From: Mesorhizobium_K quangtriensis
GTDB lineage: Bacteria > Pseudomonadota > Alphaproteobacteria > Rhizobiales > Rhizobiaceae
DNA length: 64,000 bases
Assembly (NCBI RefSeq): GCF_040081925.1
Contig: NZ_JBEBMF010000002.1
Coordinates: forward strand, 806,001 to 870,000
Direction: 5' to 3'
Position numbers and translations under genes: made by a program. Below, piece after piece: positions 16,961 to 25,955 of this stretch (positions within the stretch are counted from its first letter, which is position 1; the number at the start of each line of letters is the position of its first letter). The notes below the pieces were generated by a model. The model was not told the DNA's origin. It worked only from the letters and a program-made list of their open reading frames with translations, and did not search any database.

Positions 16961-17036
16961 TGGTGGGCCCGGAGGGACTCGAACCCCCAACCAAGCGGTT
17001 ATGAGCCGCCGGCTCTAACCATTGAGCTACAGGCCC
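16961..17036 (-). tRNA. tRNA with CAU anticodon (tRNA-Ile2 or elongator Met)
   Basis: The minus strand folds as a complete 76-base tRNA with encoded CCA. The acceptor stem is GGGCCTG with CGGGCCC, the D arm contains AGCTCAATGGTTAGAGC, the anticodon stem-loop is GGCTCATAACC with anticodon CAT, and the T arm has GGTTCGAGTCC. The anticodon arm GGCGGCTCATAACCGCTTGG resembles the E. coli ileX arm, where C34 is modified to lysidine so that the tRNA reads AUA as isoleucine. An elongator Met assignment is possible. It is not an initiator, as the acceptor stem starts with a G-C pair. Confidence 0.9.
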
Positions 17037-17147
17037 CACGCGGGCTGATTAGTGGCTTTTGATCCGCGGCACAAGTCACGCTTCCGCAATTGCTGGCCTT
17101 GCATGGGAATTGATCCGGACACACGCGTCGTCAGGCGGAACCACCAC

Positions 17148-18095
17148 CTACCGCAGAGCCTTGTCGCCGCCGGCCGCGGTGATGACGCCGACGATGATGA
17201 GGCCGGTGAGCAGCAGCCTTACACCGGCGCTGACGCCGAAGGTGTTCAGCATGGTGAGAAGCAGCACGAGGAAAAGTGACGCGCCCCAGATACCGGGCAC
17301 GTTAGCCTTGCCGCCGGCCACCGAGGTGCCGCCTATAACCACGACGGCGATGGAGGAAAGCAAATATTCGTTGCCGATGTCAACATTGGCGCCGCGGAAA
17401 TAACCGGCGAGCAGCGCACCGTTCAGGCCGCCCAGCGTGCCGCAGAGCGTGTAGGTCACGAAGCGTATCCAGCCAACGCTGACGCCGGCCAGCCACGCGG
17501 CGCGGAGGTTCTGTCCGATGGCGAGCACCGAGCGGCCGTAGATCATGCGATTGAGCGCGATCGCAGCACCTATGGTGAACAGCACGGTCAGCATCGCCAT
17601 CACGGGAATGCCGAAGAACTGGACGTTGGTGAAATCGGCAAAACCCGGGGGTGGCTTGATCTGGAGCCCGCGCCCGAAGGCGATGTCGATCGAATGTATG
17701 ATGAAGCTCGCCGACAAAGTGGCGATGATGGGCGGAATGCGCAGCGCCCAGATCAGCAGGTAGTTGGACGCGCCAACCGCTGCGCCGGATGCCAGTGCCG
17801 CGAGCAGGCCGAGTGCGATCCGCGAATCCTGGCCGTTCATGACGGTCATGGCGACCGCGCTGGCAAGCCCGATATTGGCCGGCAAGGACAGGTCGACATT
17901 GCCGGGGCCAAGGGTGATGACAAACATCTGGCCAACGCCGACGATGACCATGAAGACGGCGAGCGACAGGGCCGCGGTCAGCATGCCCCCGCCCCCGACG
18001 CCACCAGTGAAGGTGATTGTCGCAAGCCATACGACGAAAGCGCCGACGAAGGACCATATCCACGGCGTGGAGAAGAGCGCGCGCGCCTGCGTCAT
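17148..18095 (-). CDS. Sugar ABC transporter permease (RbsC type), second
   Basis: About 315 residues starting MTQARALFSTPWIW, one base after the stop of the preceding permease gene; a start 10 codons upstream would overlap it. It is a hydrophobic protein with many membrane segments and the BPD_transp_2 pattern, including LGPGNVDLSLPANIGLASA and SIAVVVIGGTSVAGGKAN. Such permeases carry ribose, xylose, galactose or autoinducer-type sugars. It is the last gene of a four-gene operon: binding protein, ATPase, permease, permease. Both permeases are complete, so the channel is probably a heterodimer. Confidence 0.92.
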   Translation of the reverse strand: MTQARALFSTPWIWSFVGAFVVWLATITFTGGVGGGGMLTAALSLAVFMVIVGVGQMFVITLGPGNVDLSLPANIGLASAVAMTVMNGQDSRIALGLLAALASGAAVGASNYLLIWALRIPPIIATLSASFIIHSIDIAFGRGLQIKPPPGFADFTNVQFFGIPVMAMLTVLFTIGAAIALNRMIYGRSVLAIGQNLRAAWLAGVSVGWIRFVTYTLCGTLGGLNGALLAGYFRGANVDIGNEYLLSSIAVVVIGGTSVAGGKANVPGIWGASLFLVLLLTMLNTFGVSAGVRLLLTGLIIVGVITAAGGDKALR

Positions 18096-18096
18096 C

Positions 18097-19074
18097 TCAG
18101 CGTTCCCTTCGGCTGATGAGAACACGCGCAGCCAACACGACGATCAGGATAATGCCGTTGGCGGCGACCTGCCAGTCGGGCGGTATCTTCATGAAGGTCA
18201 GCAACGGCGAGGCTGCGAGCGCCAGCGTCAGCGCGCCAAGCACCGCGCCGATGGGCGAGACGCGGCCGCCGACGAACTCGCCGCCGCCCAGTATGACACC
18301 GGCGATCGCAAGCAGAGTGTAGCCATTGCCGATATTGGCGTCGCCCGCCGTAGTGATGCCAACCAGCGTCATGCCTGACAGCACGCCGAACAGGCCCGCC
18401 AGCGCAAACAGCGTCATCTTGACCCGCAGGATCGACCAGCCGGCGCGGCCGAGCGCTACCGGGTTGCCGCCGGAGCCGCGCAGGATGGCGCCGTAGGACG
18501 TGCGCATCAGTCCGAAATGCACGACCAGGGCTATGACCACAGCGGCGACGATCGGGAACGGCACGAGGGGCGGCTTGAAGCTGACGATGGCCGAAAGCCA
18601 GTCGGGCGCCTTTCCGCCTGGCGTCGGCAGGGTGAGGATGGCCAGTCCCTGCCAGACGAAACTCATGCCGAGCGTCACCACGATCGACGGCAGGTTGCGT
18701 AGGTGGATCAGCGCGCCAAGCAAAGCGTAGACGCCGATGGAGCCGAGAAGGATCAGCACGCCGACCAGCGGCGCATCGCGCAGCCATGTCGCAGTGATGC
18801 AGGCGACGAAGCCGACGAAGGTGCCGATCGACAGGTCGAGTTCGTTGCTGGCGATGACGAACATCTGCGCGATGGTGGCGAGCGCGATCGGGATCGCCAG
18901 ATTGAGCATCAGGTTGAAGCCGAAATAGCTGATCGCGCGCGGGTTCAGCCAGGCGATGGCGATCACCACGAGCGCAAGCGAAAGCGCCGGCAGCATGGCG
19001 CGCAACATGCGCGCGCGGGCGGCAGAACCGGGGCGCACCGGCGTGCGTTCGATAGCGGCGGAGGCGGCGCTCAT
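18097..19074 (-). CDS. Sugar ABC transporter permease (RbsC type), first
   Basis: A 325-residue membrane permease starting MSAASAAIERTPVRPGSAA, four bases before the end of the ATPase gene, so translation is coupled. The family motifs are FVIASNELDLSIGTFVGFVAC and LLAIAGVILGGGEFVGGRVSP, plus GAILRGSGGNPVALGRAG in the cytoplasmic loop. The frame stays open upstream into the ATPase, but the overlap start gives the usual length. It forms the membrane channel with the downstream permease. Confidence 0.92.
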   Translation of the reverse strand: MSAASAAIERTPVRPGSAARARMLRAMLPALSLALVVIAIAWLNPRAISYFGFNLMLNLAIPIALATIAQMFVIASNELDLSIGTFVGFVACITATWLRDAPLVGVLILLGSIGVYALLGALIHLRNLPSIVVTLGMSFVWQGLAILTLPTPGGKAPDWLSAIVSFKPPLVPFPIVAAVVIALVVHFGLMRTSYGAILRGSGGNPVALGRAGWSILRVKMTLFALAGLFGVLSGMTLVGITTAGDANIGNGYTLLAIAGVILGGGEFVGGRVSPIGAVLGALTLALAASPLLTFMKIPPDWQVAANGIILIVVLAARVLISRRER

Positions 19075-20540
19075 GACGCCTCGCTGAAGGAGGACTGGAT
19101 CACTTTTTCTTCCGTCACTTCGCCACGGTTCAGGCTGGCGACAATGACGCCGCCGCGGAACACGTAGACGCGGTCGCAGTGTTCGAGTTCGTCGGTCTCG
19201 GTCGTGTACCAGAGGAAGGTGCGACCGCCCTTCGCTTCCTCGCGGATCAGGTCGTAGACTTCCAGCTTGGTGCCGATATCGACGCCGCGCATCGGGTCGT
19301 CCATCAGGATGATCTTCGCGTCGGAGCCAAGCGCGCGGGCAAAGAGCGCCTTCTGCTGGTTGCCGCCTGAGAGCGAGAGGATGTTGCTGTCCATGTCCGG
19401 CGTGCGAATGCCGATCTTCTGCTTCCAGGTTTCTGCCATCTCGTCCTCCTTGCGGGGGGAAATCAGCAGCCCGTTGCGAAGCCTTGCCAGCGATCGGACG
19501 CCGATGTTTTTCGCAATCGACCACTGCGCGAAGATGCCGTCGGTCTGGCGGTCACCGGCGACGAGCGCAACGGGCGCGGAGGCCTCGACATCCGGCTTGC
19601 CACCACGCGCTGCGTCGAACACGGCAAGCAGGAGATCCGTCTGGCCATGGCCGGCGAGCCCGGCAAGGCCGATGATCTCGCCTTCATGCGCCTTCAGTTC
19701 CGCGCCGTCGGACTGCCGGACAGGCCGCGCGCGGACGCGCAGGGGTCCAGCCTGCCGGGCGAGAATTTCGGCCGGCGTGGCGGGTTTTTCGCGATGGTCC
19801 GCGCCACCCATGGTCGACACGAGCCGTTCGCGATCGAAGGACGAGGCTGCGTCGGTCGCCACCACCTTTCCGTCGCGCATGACGACGATGCGGTCAGCGT
19901 TTTCGAGGATTTCGCCGAGCAGATGCGAAATCAGGATGCAGCTTTTCCCCGAAGCCACAAAGCGCCTGACGAAGGCCAGCAATTGCCCCGCGGTATGTGC
20001 GTCGAGCGAAGAGGTCGGCTCGTCGAGGATGACGAGGTCGAGAGGGTCGTCGGTGACGGTGAAGGCGCGCGCCACCTCAACCATCTGGCGCTTGCCGATG
20101 GACAGGTCACTGACGATGTCCCAGGGGTCTATACCGTGGCCAGGGAAAATCTCGTCAAGCTTCGCCTTGATCAGCGCCGCCGACCGCTTGCGCCATCCAA
20201 ATCCCCTGATCGCAGGATGATTGACGCGGGTGTTCTCGGCAACGCTGAGATTGGGGCAGAGCGAAAGTTCCTGGAACACGCATCGTATGCCGAGCCGCTT
20301 GGCGCGGATGACGGAGTAGCTTTCCTCGACCGTTCCGCGAACGGCAATGCGCCCACGACCGGGCTCCAGCGTGCCGGCCAGCGTATGCATCAGCGTGGAC
20401 TTGCCGGCGCCGTTGTGGCCGACAAGACCTATACATTCGCCGGCATCGACATGGAAGTCCACGCCATCAAGGGCGCGGACGGCGCCGAAATGCTTTTCGA
20501 CGCCGTCCAGCCTGACAATGTTTTCGCGGGCACCGGACAT
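19071..20540 (-). CDS. Sugar ABC transporter ATP-binding protein (RbsA/MglA type, two domains)
   Basis: A 489-residue cytoplasmic ATPase with two fused nucleotide-binding domains. The first has Walker A GHNGAGKST and Walker B LVILDEPTSSLD, with an atypical signature DLSIGKRQMVEVARA. The second has a clear LSGGNQQKALFARAL but lacks a normal Walker A and has MDDPMRGVD instead of DEP, so it is degenerate as usual for RbsA-type proteins. I placed the start at MSGARENIVRLDGV; the open frame upstream does not match the family. It energises the two RbsC-type permeases downstream. Confidence 0.93.
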   Translation of the reverse strand: MSGARENIVRLDGVEKHFGAVRALDGVDFHVDAGECIGLVGHNGAGKSTLMHTLAGTLEPGRGRIAVRGTVEESYSVIRAKRLGIRCVFQELSLCPNLSVAENTRVNHPAIRGFGWRKRSAALIKAKLDEIFPGHGIDPWDIVSDLSIGKRQMVEVARAFTVTDDPLDLVILDEPTSSLDAHTAGQLLAFVRRFVASGKSCILISHLLGEILENADRIVVMRDGKVVATDAASSFDRERLVSTMGGADHREKPATPAEILARQAGPLRVRARPVRQSDGAELKAHEGEIIGLAGLAGHGQTDLLLAVFDAARGGKPDVEASAPVALVAGDRQTDGIFAQWSIAKNIGVRSLARLRNGLLISPRKEDEMAETWKQKIGIRTPDMDSNILSLSGGNQQKALFARALGSDAKIILMDDPMRGVDIGTKLEVYDLIREEAKGGRTFLWYTTETDELEHCDRVYVFRGGVIVASLNRGEVTEEKVIQSSFSEAS

Positions 20541-20577
20541 CAGAATCCGACGCCCGCGAAGGTTACGCCATGCACGA

Positions 20578-21594
20578 TCATTTCTTGATGTTGGCCTCGA
20601 TGGCCTTGATCGCGTCTTCCTTGGTGTATTCGGCGCTCGCCACGCCGCCGACCTCGATGTTCGGCAGAGCCGCCTCGAAATCGTCCTGCGTGAAGGCCAG
20701 GTACGGCACCAGCATGTCGTGGGGCACGTCGGTGCGACCGTCGAGCACCTGCTGGGCAACCCAGAAGGCAAGCGACGAGACGCCCGGCGCGATGGAAGCC
20801 GACCATGTCTTGTAGCCGTCCTTTTCCTTCTGCTCCTTCCACCAGGCCAACTCGTCCTGACGGTTGCCCATGATGATGGTCGGACGCGGCTTGCCGGCTG
20901 CGGCAAAGGCCTGGGCCGTGCCGTAGCCGTCACCGCCCTGCGTCACCACCGCGACGATGTCCGGCAAGGATGGCAGGACCGTCGCGACGGCCTTCTGGGC
21001 GGTCGTCTGGTCCCAGTTGCCGGTCACGGAGTTCACGATCTTGAACTGCGGGTTTGCCTCCACGCCGGCGAGGATGCCCCTGTGGATCTCCTCATCGATC
21101 GAGGTGCCGGCCAGGCCGCGGATTTCGAGCAGGTTTCCTCCCTCCGGGTGGAGCGCCTTCAACTGCTCGATCTGCTGCTTGCCCATGTCGAAGAAGTCGA
21201 CGACGACGCGGTATGCGCAAGGCTCGGTAACGAGACCATCGAAGGAGACCACGACGATGCCGGCGTCGCAGGCCTGCTTGACGGCGCCGTTCAGCGCGTC
21301 AGGCGAGGATGCGTTGATGACGATGGCGTCGTAGCCCTGAAGGATCAGGTTCTGGATCTGCGCAGCCTGCGTCGGCACTTCCTGGTCAGCGGTGGTGAAC
21401 ACGTCGGACGCGGCCACCTCGCCATCGGCCACTGCCTTCTTGGTCACGGCGTCGTAGCTTTTCAGCATGGCCTGACGCCATGAATTGCCAGCGTAGTTGT
21501 TGGAGAATGCGATCTTCTTGTCGCTGGTGTCGGCCAGCGCGGTGCCGGATGCGAGCATCGCAGCAAGTGTACCCAATACGAACAGCTTCTTCAT
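20578..21594 (-). CDS. Sugar ABC transporter periplasmic binding protein (RbsB type)
   Basis: A 338-residue periplasmic protein with a strong ribosome-binding site (GGAGTGG) and a Sec signal MKKLFVLGTLAAMLASGTALA. The mature part is of the Peripla_BP_4 type: KIAFSNNYAGNSWRQAMLKS, VPTQAAQIQNLILQGYDAIVIN, VVVVSFDG and VVTQGGDGYGTAQAF. It heads the four-gene ribose-type operon, 37 bases ahead of the ATPase gene. The ligand is probably a pentose, hexose or polyol. No regulator is encoded beside it, so control must come from elsewhere or from the repeat-rich upstream region. Confidence 0.93.
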   Translation of the reverse strand: MKKLFVLGTLAAMLASGTALADTSDKKIAFSNNYAGNSWRQAMLKSYDAVTKKAVADGEVAASDVFTTADQEVPTQAAQIQNLILQGYDAIVINASSPDALNGAVKQACDAGIVVVSFDGLVTEPCAYRVVVDFFDMGKQQIEQLKALHPEGGNLLEIRGLAGTSIDEEIHRGILAGVEANPQFKIVNSVTGNWDQTTAQKAVATVLPSLPDIVAVVTQGGDGYGTAQAFAAAGKPRPTIIMGNRQDELAWWKEQKEKDGYKTWSASIAPGVSSLAFWVAQQVLDGRTDVPHDMLVPYLAFTQDDFEAALPNIEVGGVASAEYTKEDAIKAIEANIKK

Positions 21595-21803
21595 TCCACT
21601 CCTCCCGTATGAACTCACAAAAACCACGTCGGCACCTCCTGCCGACGTTCTTCGCGGATGGCCGCATGCGGTGCGGACATCCGGAGTCCGTTCTACATTC
21701 GCGCGTGCCCAAAGCAAGTGCAAGTCTGACAAATCAGACAAACACATTCTCGCGATTGGGCCAGGGAGGGAAGGTCCTGTTGGGCTTCAACCCTGCGACG
21801 CGC

Positions 21804-21863
21804 GGGGGGGGGGGGGGGAAGCGNNNNNNNNNNGGGGGGGGGGGGGGGGGGGGGGGGAAGCGG
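21804..21863. other. Scaffold gap (10 N) flanked by poly-G, probable assembly artefact
   Basis: A run of 15 G followed by AAGCG ends one contig, then 10 N, then a run of 24 G followed by the same AAGCG and onward. The same junction is present on both sides, so the two contig ends overlap and the gap size is probably negative. Long poly-G is also a known artefact of two-colour sequencing. The true length of the G run is unknown. Confidence 0.8.
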
Positions 21864-21883
21864 CACGGTGTTGAGCGGACTCA

Positions 21884-22040
21884 CCTCCCCCTTGCGGGGA
21901 GGTCGGCCGGATGTAATCCGGCCGGGTGGGGTTGCTTATCACAGGCGGGACATGGAGATATGAGCGTCGAGCGGTGCCTCCGGCTACTTCACCCGTCCGA
22001 CCGCCTGCGGCGGTCGTCCACCCTCCCCGCAAGGGGGAGG
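21884..22040. repeat. Palindromic intergenic element, non-coding
   Basis: The ends are inverted copies of a 19-base hairpin, CCTCCCCCTTGCGGGGAGG at 21884-21902 and its complement at 22022-22040. Each end has a second internal hairpin inward: GGCCGGATG...CCGGCC on the left, GACCGCC...GGCGGTC on the right. A G-rich GGGTGGGG-like boundary follows. The layout of hairpin, hairpin, G-rich inner edge is the same as in the DUF559-bearing element at 45.2 kb, but the sequence differs and no gene lies inside. Confidence 0.75.
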
Positions 22041-22467
22041 GGTATCCGCGCACTTCATCGCTGCCACGCCCTGCTTTCGCAGTCTGGCTCATTCGAAGAG
22101 CGCTCCCTGCCACGGAGGGAGAAGTCGGGAAGCGGGGCACGGGGCCTTGCCTCTCATATTTTTAGTAACGTGGCCGGTCTCCCGCGCCCCGCCGGCGTTC
22201 TTGCCCCGATGGAGGACACGGCCGTTGCCGCTGGTCTCCGTCGGGGCCCGGACCTGGGGGTTCATCAGCCAGCCAACGCGACCGCAGCGTTGACCGATCC
22301 GGCACCGCCGCCCTCCCTGATACCCGGTGCGCACCAGGTTCCCGTGAGGGCGATGGGGGCAGTATGCGGGAGGTCTGAGGGGCGTGGATAAGTTGGCTGA
22401 AGTTTTTCTTCTGATCGAATGAAATCAATGGGTTGGGCGGAAGGTGTATTCACACCTTGCCCTCGCA

Positions 22468-22635
22468 CTTCGTCATCCTCGGGCTTGACCCGAGGATCCA
22501 CGCCGTGAGGTTGATGCCTGCCTGATGGCGTCGGCGGTTAGCGCCTGCTTGAGGGGGCTGTATGCCGCCGTGCCGTCACGCCATGGATCCTAGGGTCGCG
22601 CTCCGCTTCGCTGCGCTTGCCCTAGGATGACGAAG
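22468..22635. repeat. 168-bp terminal-inverted-repeat element (RIME/MITE-like)
   Basis: CTTCGTCATCCTCGG at the left end is mirrored, with few changes, by CCTAGGATGACGAAG at the right end. The similarity extends inward about 40 bases on each side (GGATCCACGCCGTGA versus TCACGCCATGGATCC). This is the widespread alphaproteobacterial intergenic repeat family built around a TCATCCTCGGGCTTGACCCGAGGA-type palindrome. It has no coding capacity of its own and would move, if at all, with help in trans. Confidence 0.75.
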
Positions 22636-22688
22636 GTGATGGTGGACCTGACGACCCTGCAGTGCCTTGCCGCGCCGACTACGGCCGT

Positions 22689-22724
22689 CGTCATTCCGGG
22701 GCCGCGCAGCGGAACCCGGATCCA
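22689..22724. repeat. Short half-palindrome of an intergenic repeat
   Basis: GTCATTCCGGGG followed after a short spacer by CCCGGATCC, with TCCGGG and CCCGGA as 6-bp arms. It resembles one half of a common alphaproteobacterial intergenic repeat. The partner half is not visible before the RND gene, so it looks like a solo remnant. Confidence 0.45.
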
Positions 22725-22808
22725 GAGTGCAGACGCTGGCAAGCGAGACGCATTCGCGATCTACGCCAGCCGTATCTGGCGGCCTGCCGGAGCGCGTCCT
22801 ATCCGCCC

Positions 22809-25800
22809 TCAGACTGTCCTTTCCTCCGCCTGCGGCTCGGCTTTGCCCTTGCCGCCGAACAGATGCCCGACCTTCTCGAAGAAGACAAAGAGCGCCGGGA
22901 TGAGCAGGATGCCGACCACAGTAGCGGCGAGCATGCCGGCCACCACCGTCGCGCCGATGGAGGCACGGCTGGCGGCGCCCGCGCCATGCGTCAGCAGCAG
23001 CGGCACCGAGCCGAGGATGAAGGCGATCGCCGTCATCAGCACCGCGCGGAAACGCATGTGCCCGCCCTCGACAGCCGCATCGACCAGCGACTTGCCGGAC
23101 TCGAACTGTTCCTTGGCGAATTCGACGATCAGGATCGCGTTTTTCGCCGCAAGGCCTATCAGCAGGACAAGGCCGATCTGGGCGTAGATGTTGAGCCCGA
23201 GCCCGATCAGCCGAATGCCGAGAATGGCGCCCAGAACCGCCACGACGACCGAGGTCATGACGGCGAAGGGTATCGTCCAGCTCTCATACTGCGCAACGAG
23301 GAAGAGGTAGCCGAAGATGATCGCCATGGCGAAGACGATGATCGTCTCGCTGCCCGCGAGCGCCTCCTGATAGGACAGGCCCGACCATTCGTAGGCATAG
23401 CCCTGCGGCAGGCTCGTGCCGGCAAGCTTCGAGAGGGCCGCCATGGCGTCGCCGGATGAAGCGCCGGCGGCAGGGCTTCCGTTGATGGTCGCTGCCGTGA
23501 ACTGGTTGTAGCGCGACAGCAGCGTCGGCTGCAGGTCGGTCCGCACACTCGCCACGGCCCGCATCGGCACCATCGCGCCGGTGGTGCTGCGCACGAAGAT
23601 CTTCAGGATGTCGTCGGGCGTGCGCCTGAACTGCTGATCCGCCTGGACGTTGACCTGGTAGACCTGGCCGAGGATCGTGAAGTTGTTGACGAAGGACGAG
23701 CCGAGCTGCGTCTGAAGCGTGTTGAAGATGGTCGACACCGGCACGTTGAGGCGTTGGGCGCTGACGCGGTCGATGTCGAGATAGAGGCCGGGCACTTCCG
23801 CCGAGAAGGTCGAGTAGGCCTGGCCGATGGCCGGGTCGGAATTCGCTGCGACGATGAAGTTGCGCATGACCTGCGCCAGTTCCTCGGGCGACTGGCCACC
23901 AAGTGCCTGCAGCCGGAAGTCGAAGCCTTCGGCGTTGCCGACGCCGGGAATGGCCGGCGGCGGGAACACGATGATGCTGGCCGAGCCGAGCGCGGCGAAT
24001 TCCTGGTTCAGCTTCGTATAGATGCCGCGCAGGCCCGTTTCTGGAGTAGTGCGCTCGTCCCACGGCTTCATGACGACGAGGCCGAGGCCGGAGTTCGGCT
24101 GGATCGCGCCGGAGAGCAGGCTGTAGCCCGACACGGTGACCACGTTGGCGACGCCATCGACACCGCGCGCGATCGCCTCGAGTTTGTTCAGCACATCCTG
24201 CGTCCGTGGCAGCGCGGCCGCGTCGGGCAGCTGAACATTGACGAACAGGACGCCTTGGTCCTCGGTCGGGATGAAGGCGGTCGGCGTGCGCGAGAATTGC
24301 CAGACGGCAAGCCCGGCGCAGGCGAGGATGATGAGCGCGGCGACGAATGAGCGGCGAGATAGCGCTCGGTTGAGCCAGGAGTAGCCGTTGCGGGTCTTGT
24401 CCAGACCTTTGTTGAAGTAGCGGAACAGGCCCCTGCCCTCGCGCGGCGGCCTCAGGAAGACGGCGCAGAGGGCCGGGCTGAGCGTCAGCGCGTTGATCGC
24501 CGAGATTGTGACGGACGCCACGATGGTGATCGCGAACTGGCGGTAGAGCTGGCCTGTGATTCCGGGCAGGAAGGCGACGGGCAGGAAGACGGCGACGAGC
24601 ACCAGGGTGGTGGAGATGATCGGCCCGGTCACCTGCGCCATTGCCTTGCGGGCGGCATCGGCGGGATGGATGCCAGGCTCTTCCTCCATCACGCGCTGGA
24701 CGTTCTCGACGACCACGATCGCATCGTCGACCACGAGGCCGATGGCGAGAATCAACGCGAACAGCGTGATCGTGTTCGCCGAGAAACCGAATGCCAGCAG
24801 CACGGCGAACACGCCGATCAGCGAAACGGGAATTGTAAGCGCCGGGATCAGGGTCGCGCGCCAGTCCTGCAGGAAGATGAACACAACCGCTAGGACGATG
24901 ACGCCGGTCAGGATCAGCGTGAAGATGATCTCGTGCACTGTAGCGCGCACGAAATCGGTCGAATCGTAGATCACCTCGTAGGAAACGTCTGCCGGGAAAC
25001 GGCTCTTGAGCATCTCCAGCTGGGCTTTGACATCTCCGGCCACACCTAGCGCGTTGGAGCCGGGCGACTGGTAAATAGCCATCGTGGCAGCCGGCTTGCC
25101 GTTGAGCTGCGAGACGGAGGAATAAGACTGCGCGCCAAGCTCGACGCGGCCGATGTCACGCACGCGCACGATGCCGCCATCAGCGCCCGTCCGGACGATG
25201 ATGTCGGCGAACTGGTCGACGCTTTCGAGACGGCCAAGCGCGGTGATCGAATACTGCAATACCTGGTCATTTGGGATCGGCGGCGCACCGATCAGGCCGG
25301 CGCCAGCCTGCACGTTTTGCTGTTGGATCGCATTGGTGACGTCGTCCGAGGTGATGCCAAGCGCAGCCATGCGCTGCGGGTCGAGCCAGATGCGCATGGA
25401 ATAGCTGAGACCACCCATGAGCGTCGCCGAACCGACACCGAAAACGCGCGAGATCGGGTTGACCACATTGATCTGGGCGTAGTTCGACAGGAACAGCCCG
25501 TCATGCGTCCCCGCGGGCGAGAAGATGTTCGCGATCATCAGGAAGTTGGGCTGCTGCGCGCGCACGTTGACGCCGAGCCGCGTCACTGCATCCGGCAGGA
25601 GCGGCGTGGCGAGCGCCACCCGGTTCTGGACGTTGACCTGCGCGATGTCGTGGTCGGTGCCGACAGCGAAGGTTACTGTCAGCGTGTAGAGGCCCGACGA
25701 ACTGGTTGTCGAGGCCATGTAGATCATGCCTTCGACGCCATTCACCTGCTGTTCGATGGGCGCGGCCACCGTCTCGGCCAGTGTCTCGGCATCCGCGCCG

Positions 25801-25952
25801 GGATAGCTGGCGGTCACCTGTACGGTTGGCGGCGTGATGTCCGGATACTGCGCCACCGGTATGTTGACCATGGCGATGGTGCCGGCAAGCGTGATGAGGA
25901 TGGCGATAACCATCGCCAGCCGCGGACGGCGGATGAAGATGTCGGCGAACAT
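22809..25952 (-). CDS. RND multidrug efflux pump, inner-membrane transporter (AcrB/MexB family)
   Basis: A 1047-residue HAE1-type RND transporter, the normal length of the family. The N-terminus MFADIFIRRPRLAMVIAILI is canonical. The proton-relay residues are present: an Asp-Asp pair in LAIGLVVDDAIVVVENV and a Lys in IGLAAKNAILIVEFAKEQ. It forms a trimer in the inner membrane and exports drugs, dyes or detergents to an outer-membrane channel through the adaptor encoded 3 bases upstream. No TolC-type gene or TetR-type repressor is adjacent, so both must be encoded elsewhere. Confidence 0.96.
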   Translation of the reverse strand: MFADIFIRRPRLAMVIAILITLAGTIAMVNIPVAQYPDITPPTVQVTASYPGADAETLAETVAAPIEQQVNGVEGMIYMASTTSSSGLYTLTVTFAVGTDHDIAQVNVQNRVALATPLLPDAVTRLGVNVRAQQPNFLMIANIFSPAGTHDGLFLSNYAQINVVNPISRVFGVGSATLMGGLSYSMRIWLDPQRMAALGITSDDVTNAIQQQNVQAGAGLIGAPPIPNDQVLQYSITALGRLESVDQFADIIVRTGADGGIVRVRDIGRVELGAQSYSSVSQLNGKPAATMAIYQSPGSNALGVAGDVKAQLEMLKSRFPADVSYEVIYDSTDFVRATVHEIIFTLILTGVIVLAVVFIFLQDWRATLIPALTIPVSLIGVFAVLLAFGFSANTITLFALILAIGLVVDDAIVVVENVQRVMEEEPGIHPADAARKAMAQVTGPIISTTLVLVAVFLPVAFLPGITGQLYRQFAITIVASVTISAINALTLSPALCAVFLRPPREGRGLFRYFNKGLDKTRNGYSWLNRALSRRSFVAALIILACAGLAVWQFSRTPTAFIPTEDQGVLFVNVQLPDAAALPRTQDVLNKLEAIARGVDGVANVVTVSGYSLLSGAIQPNSGLGLVVMKPWDERTTPETGLRGIYTKLNQEFAALGSASIIVFPPPAIPGVGNAEGFDFRLQALGGQSPEELAQVMRNFIVAANSDPAIGQAYSTFSAEVPGLYLDIDRVSAQRLNVPVSTIFNTLQTQLGSSFVNNFTILGQVYQVNVQADQQFRRTPDDILKIFVRSTTGAMVPMRAVASVRTDLQPTLLSRYNQFTAATINGSPAAGASSGDAMAALSKLAGTSLPQGYAYEWSGLSYQEALAGSETIIVFAMAIIFGYLFLVAQYESWTIPFAVMTSVVVAVLGAILGIRLIGLGLNIYAQIGLVLLIGLAAKNAILIVEFAKEQFESGKSLVDAAVEGGHMRFRAVLMTAIAFILGSVPLLLTHGAGAASRASIGATVVAGMLAATVVGILLIPALFVFFEKVGHLFGGKGKAEPQAEERTV

Positions 25953-25955
25953 GGA

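Larger units (their letters stand above)
21595..22808. other. 1.2-kb non-coding stretch rich in repeats
   Basis: No open frame here looks like a gene. The stretch holds the promoter region of the ribose-type operon, a scaffold gap inside poly-G, two full palindromic elements and one short half-palindrome (listed separately). The part at 22045-22440 is unique-looking GC-rich DNA with no recognisable product on either strand. Apparent short peptides such as one starting MDPRVKPEDDE are translations of a repeat arm. Confidence 0.7.

Noticed and set aside
16961..17147. Integration site at the tRNA 3' end
   Set aside because: No integrase and no repeated tRNA 3' end are visible in the window. Both neighbouring operons look like ordinary chromosome.
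22100..22440. Cobalamin riboswitch on the minus strand
   Set aside because: A few CCGGGTATCAGGG-like words recall the class, but the conserved core and the GCCACTG element are absent and no B12-related gene follows.
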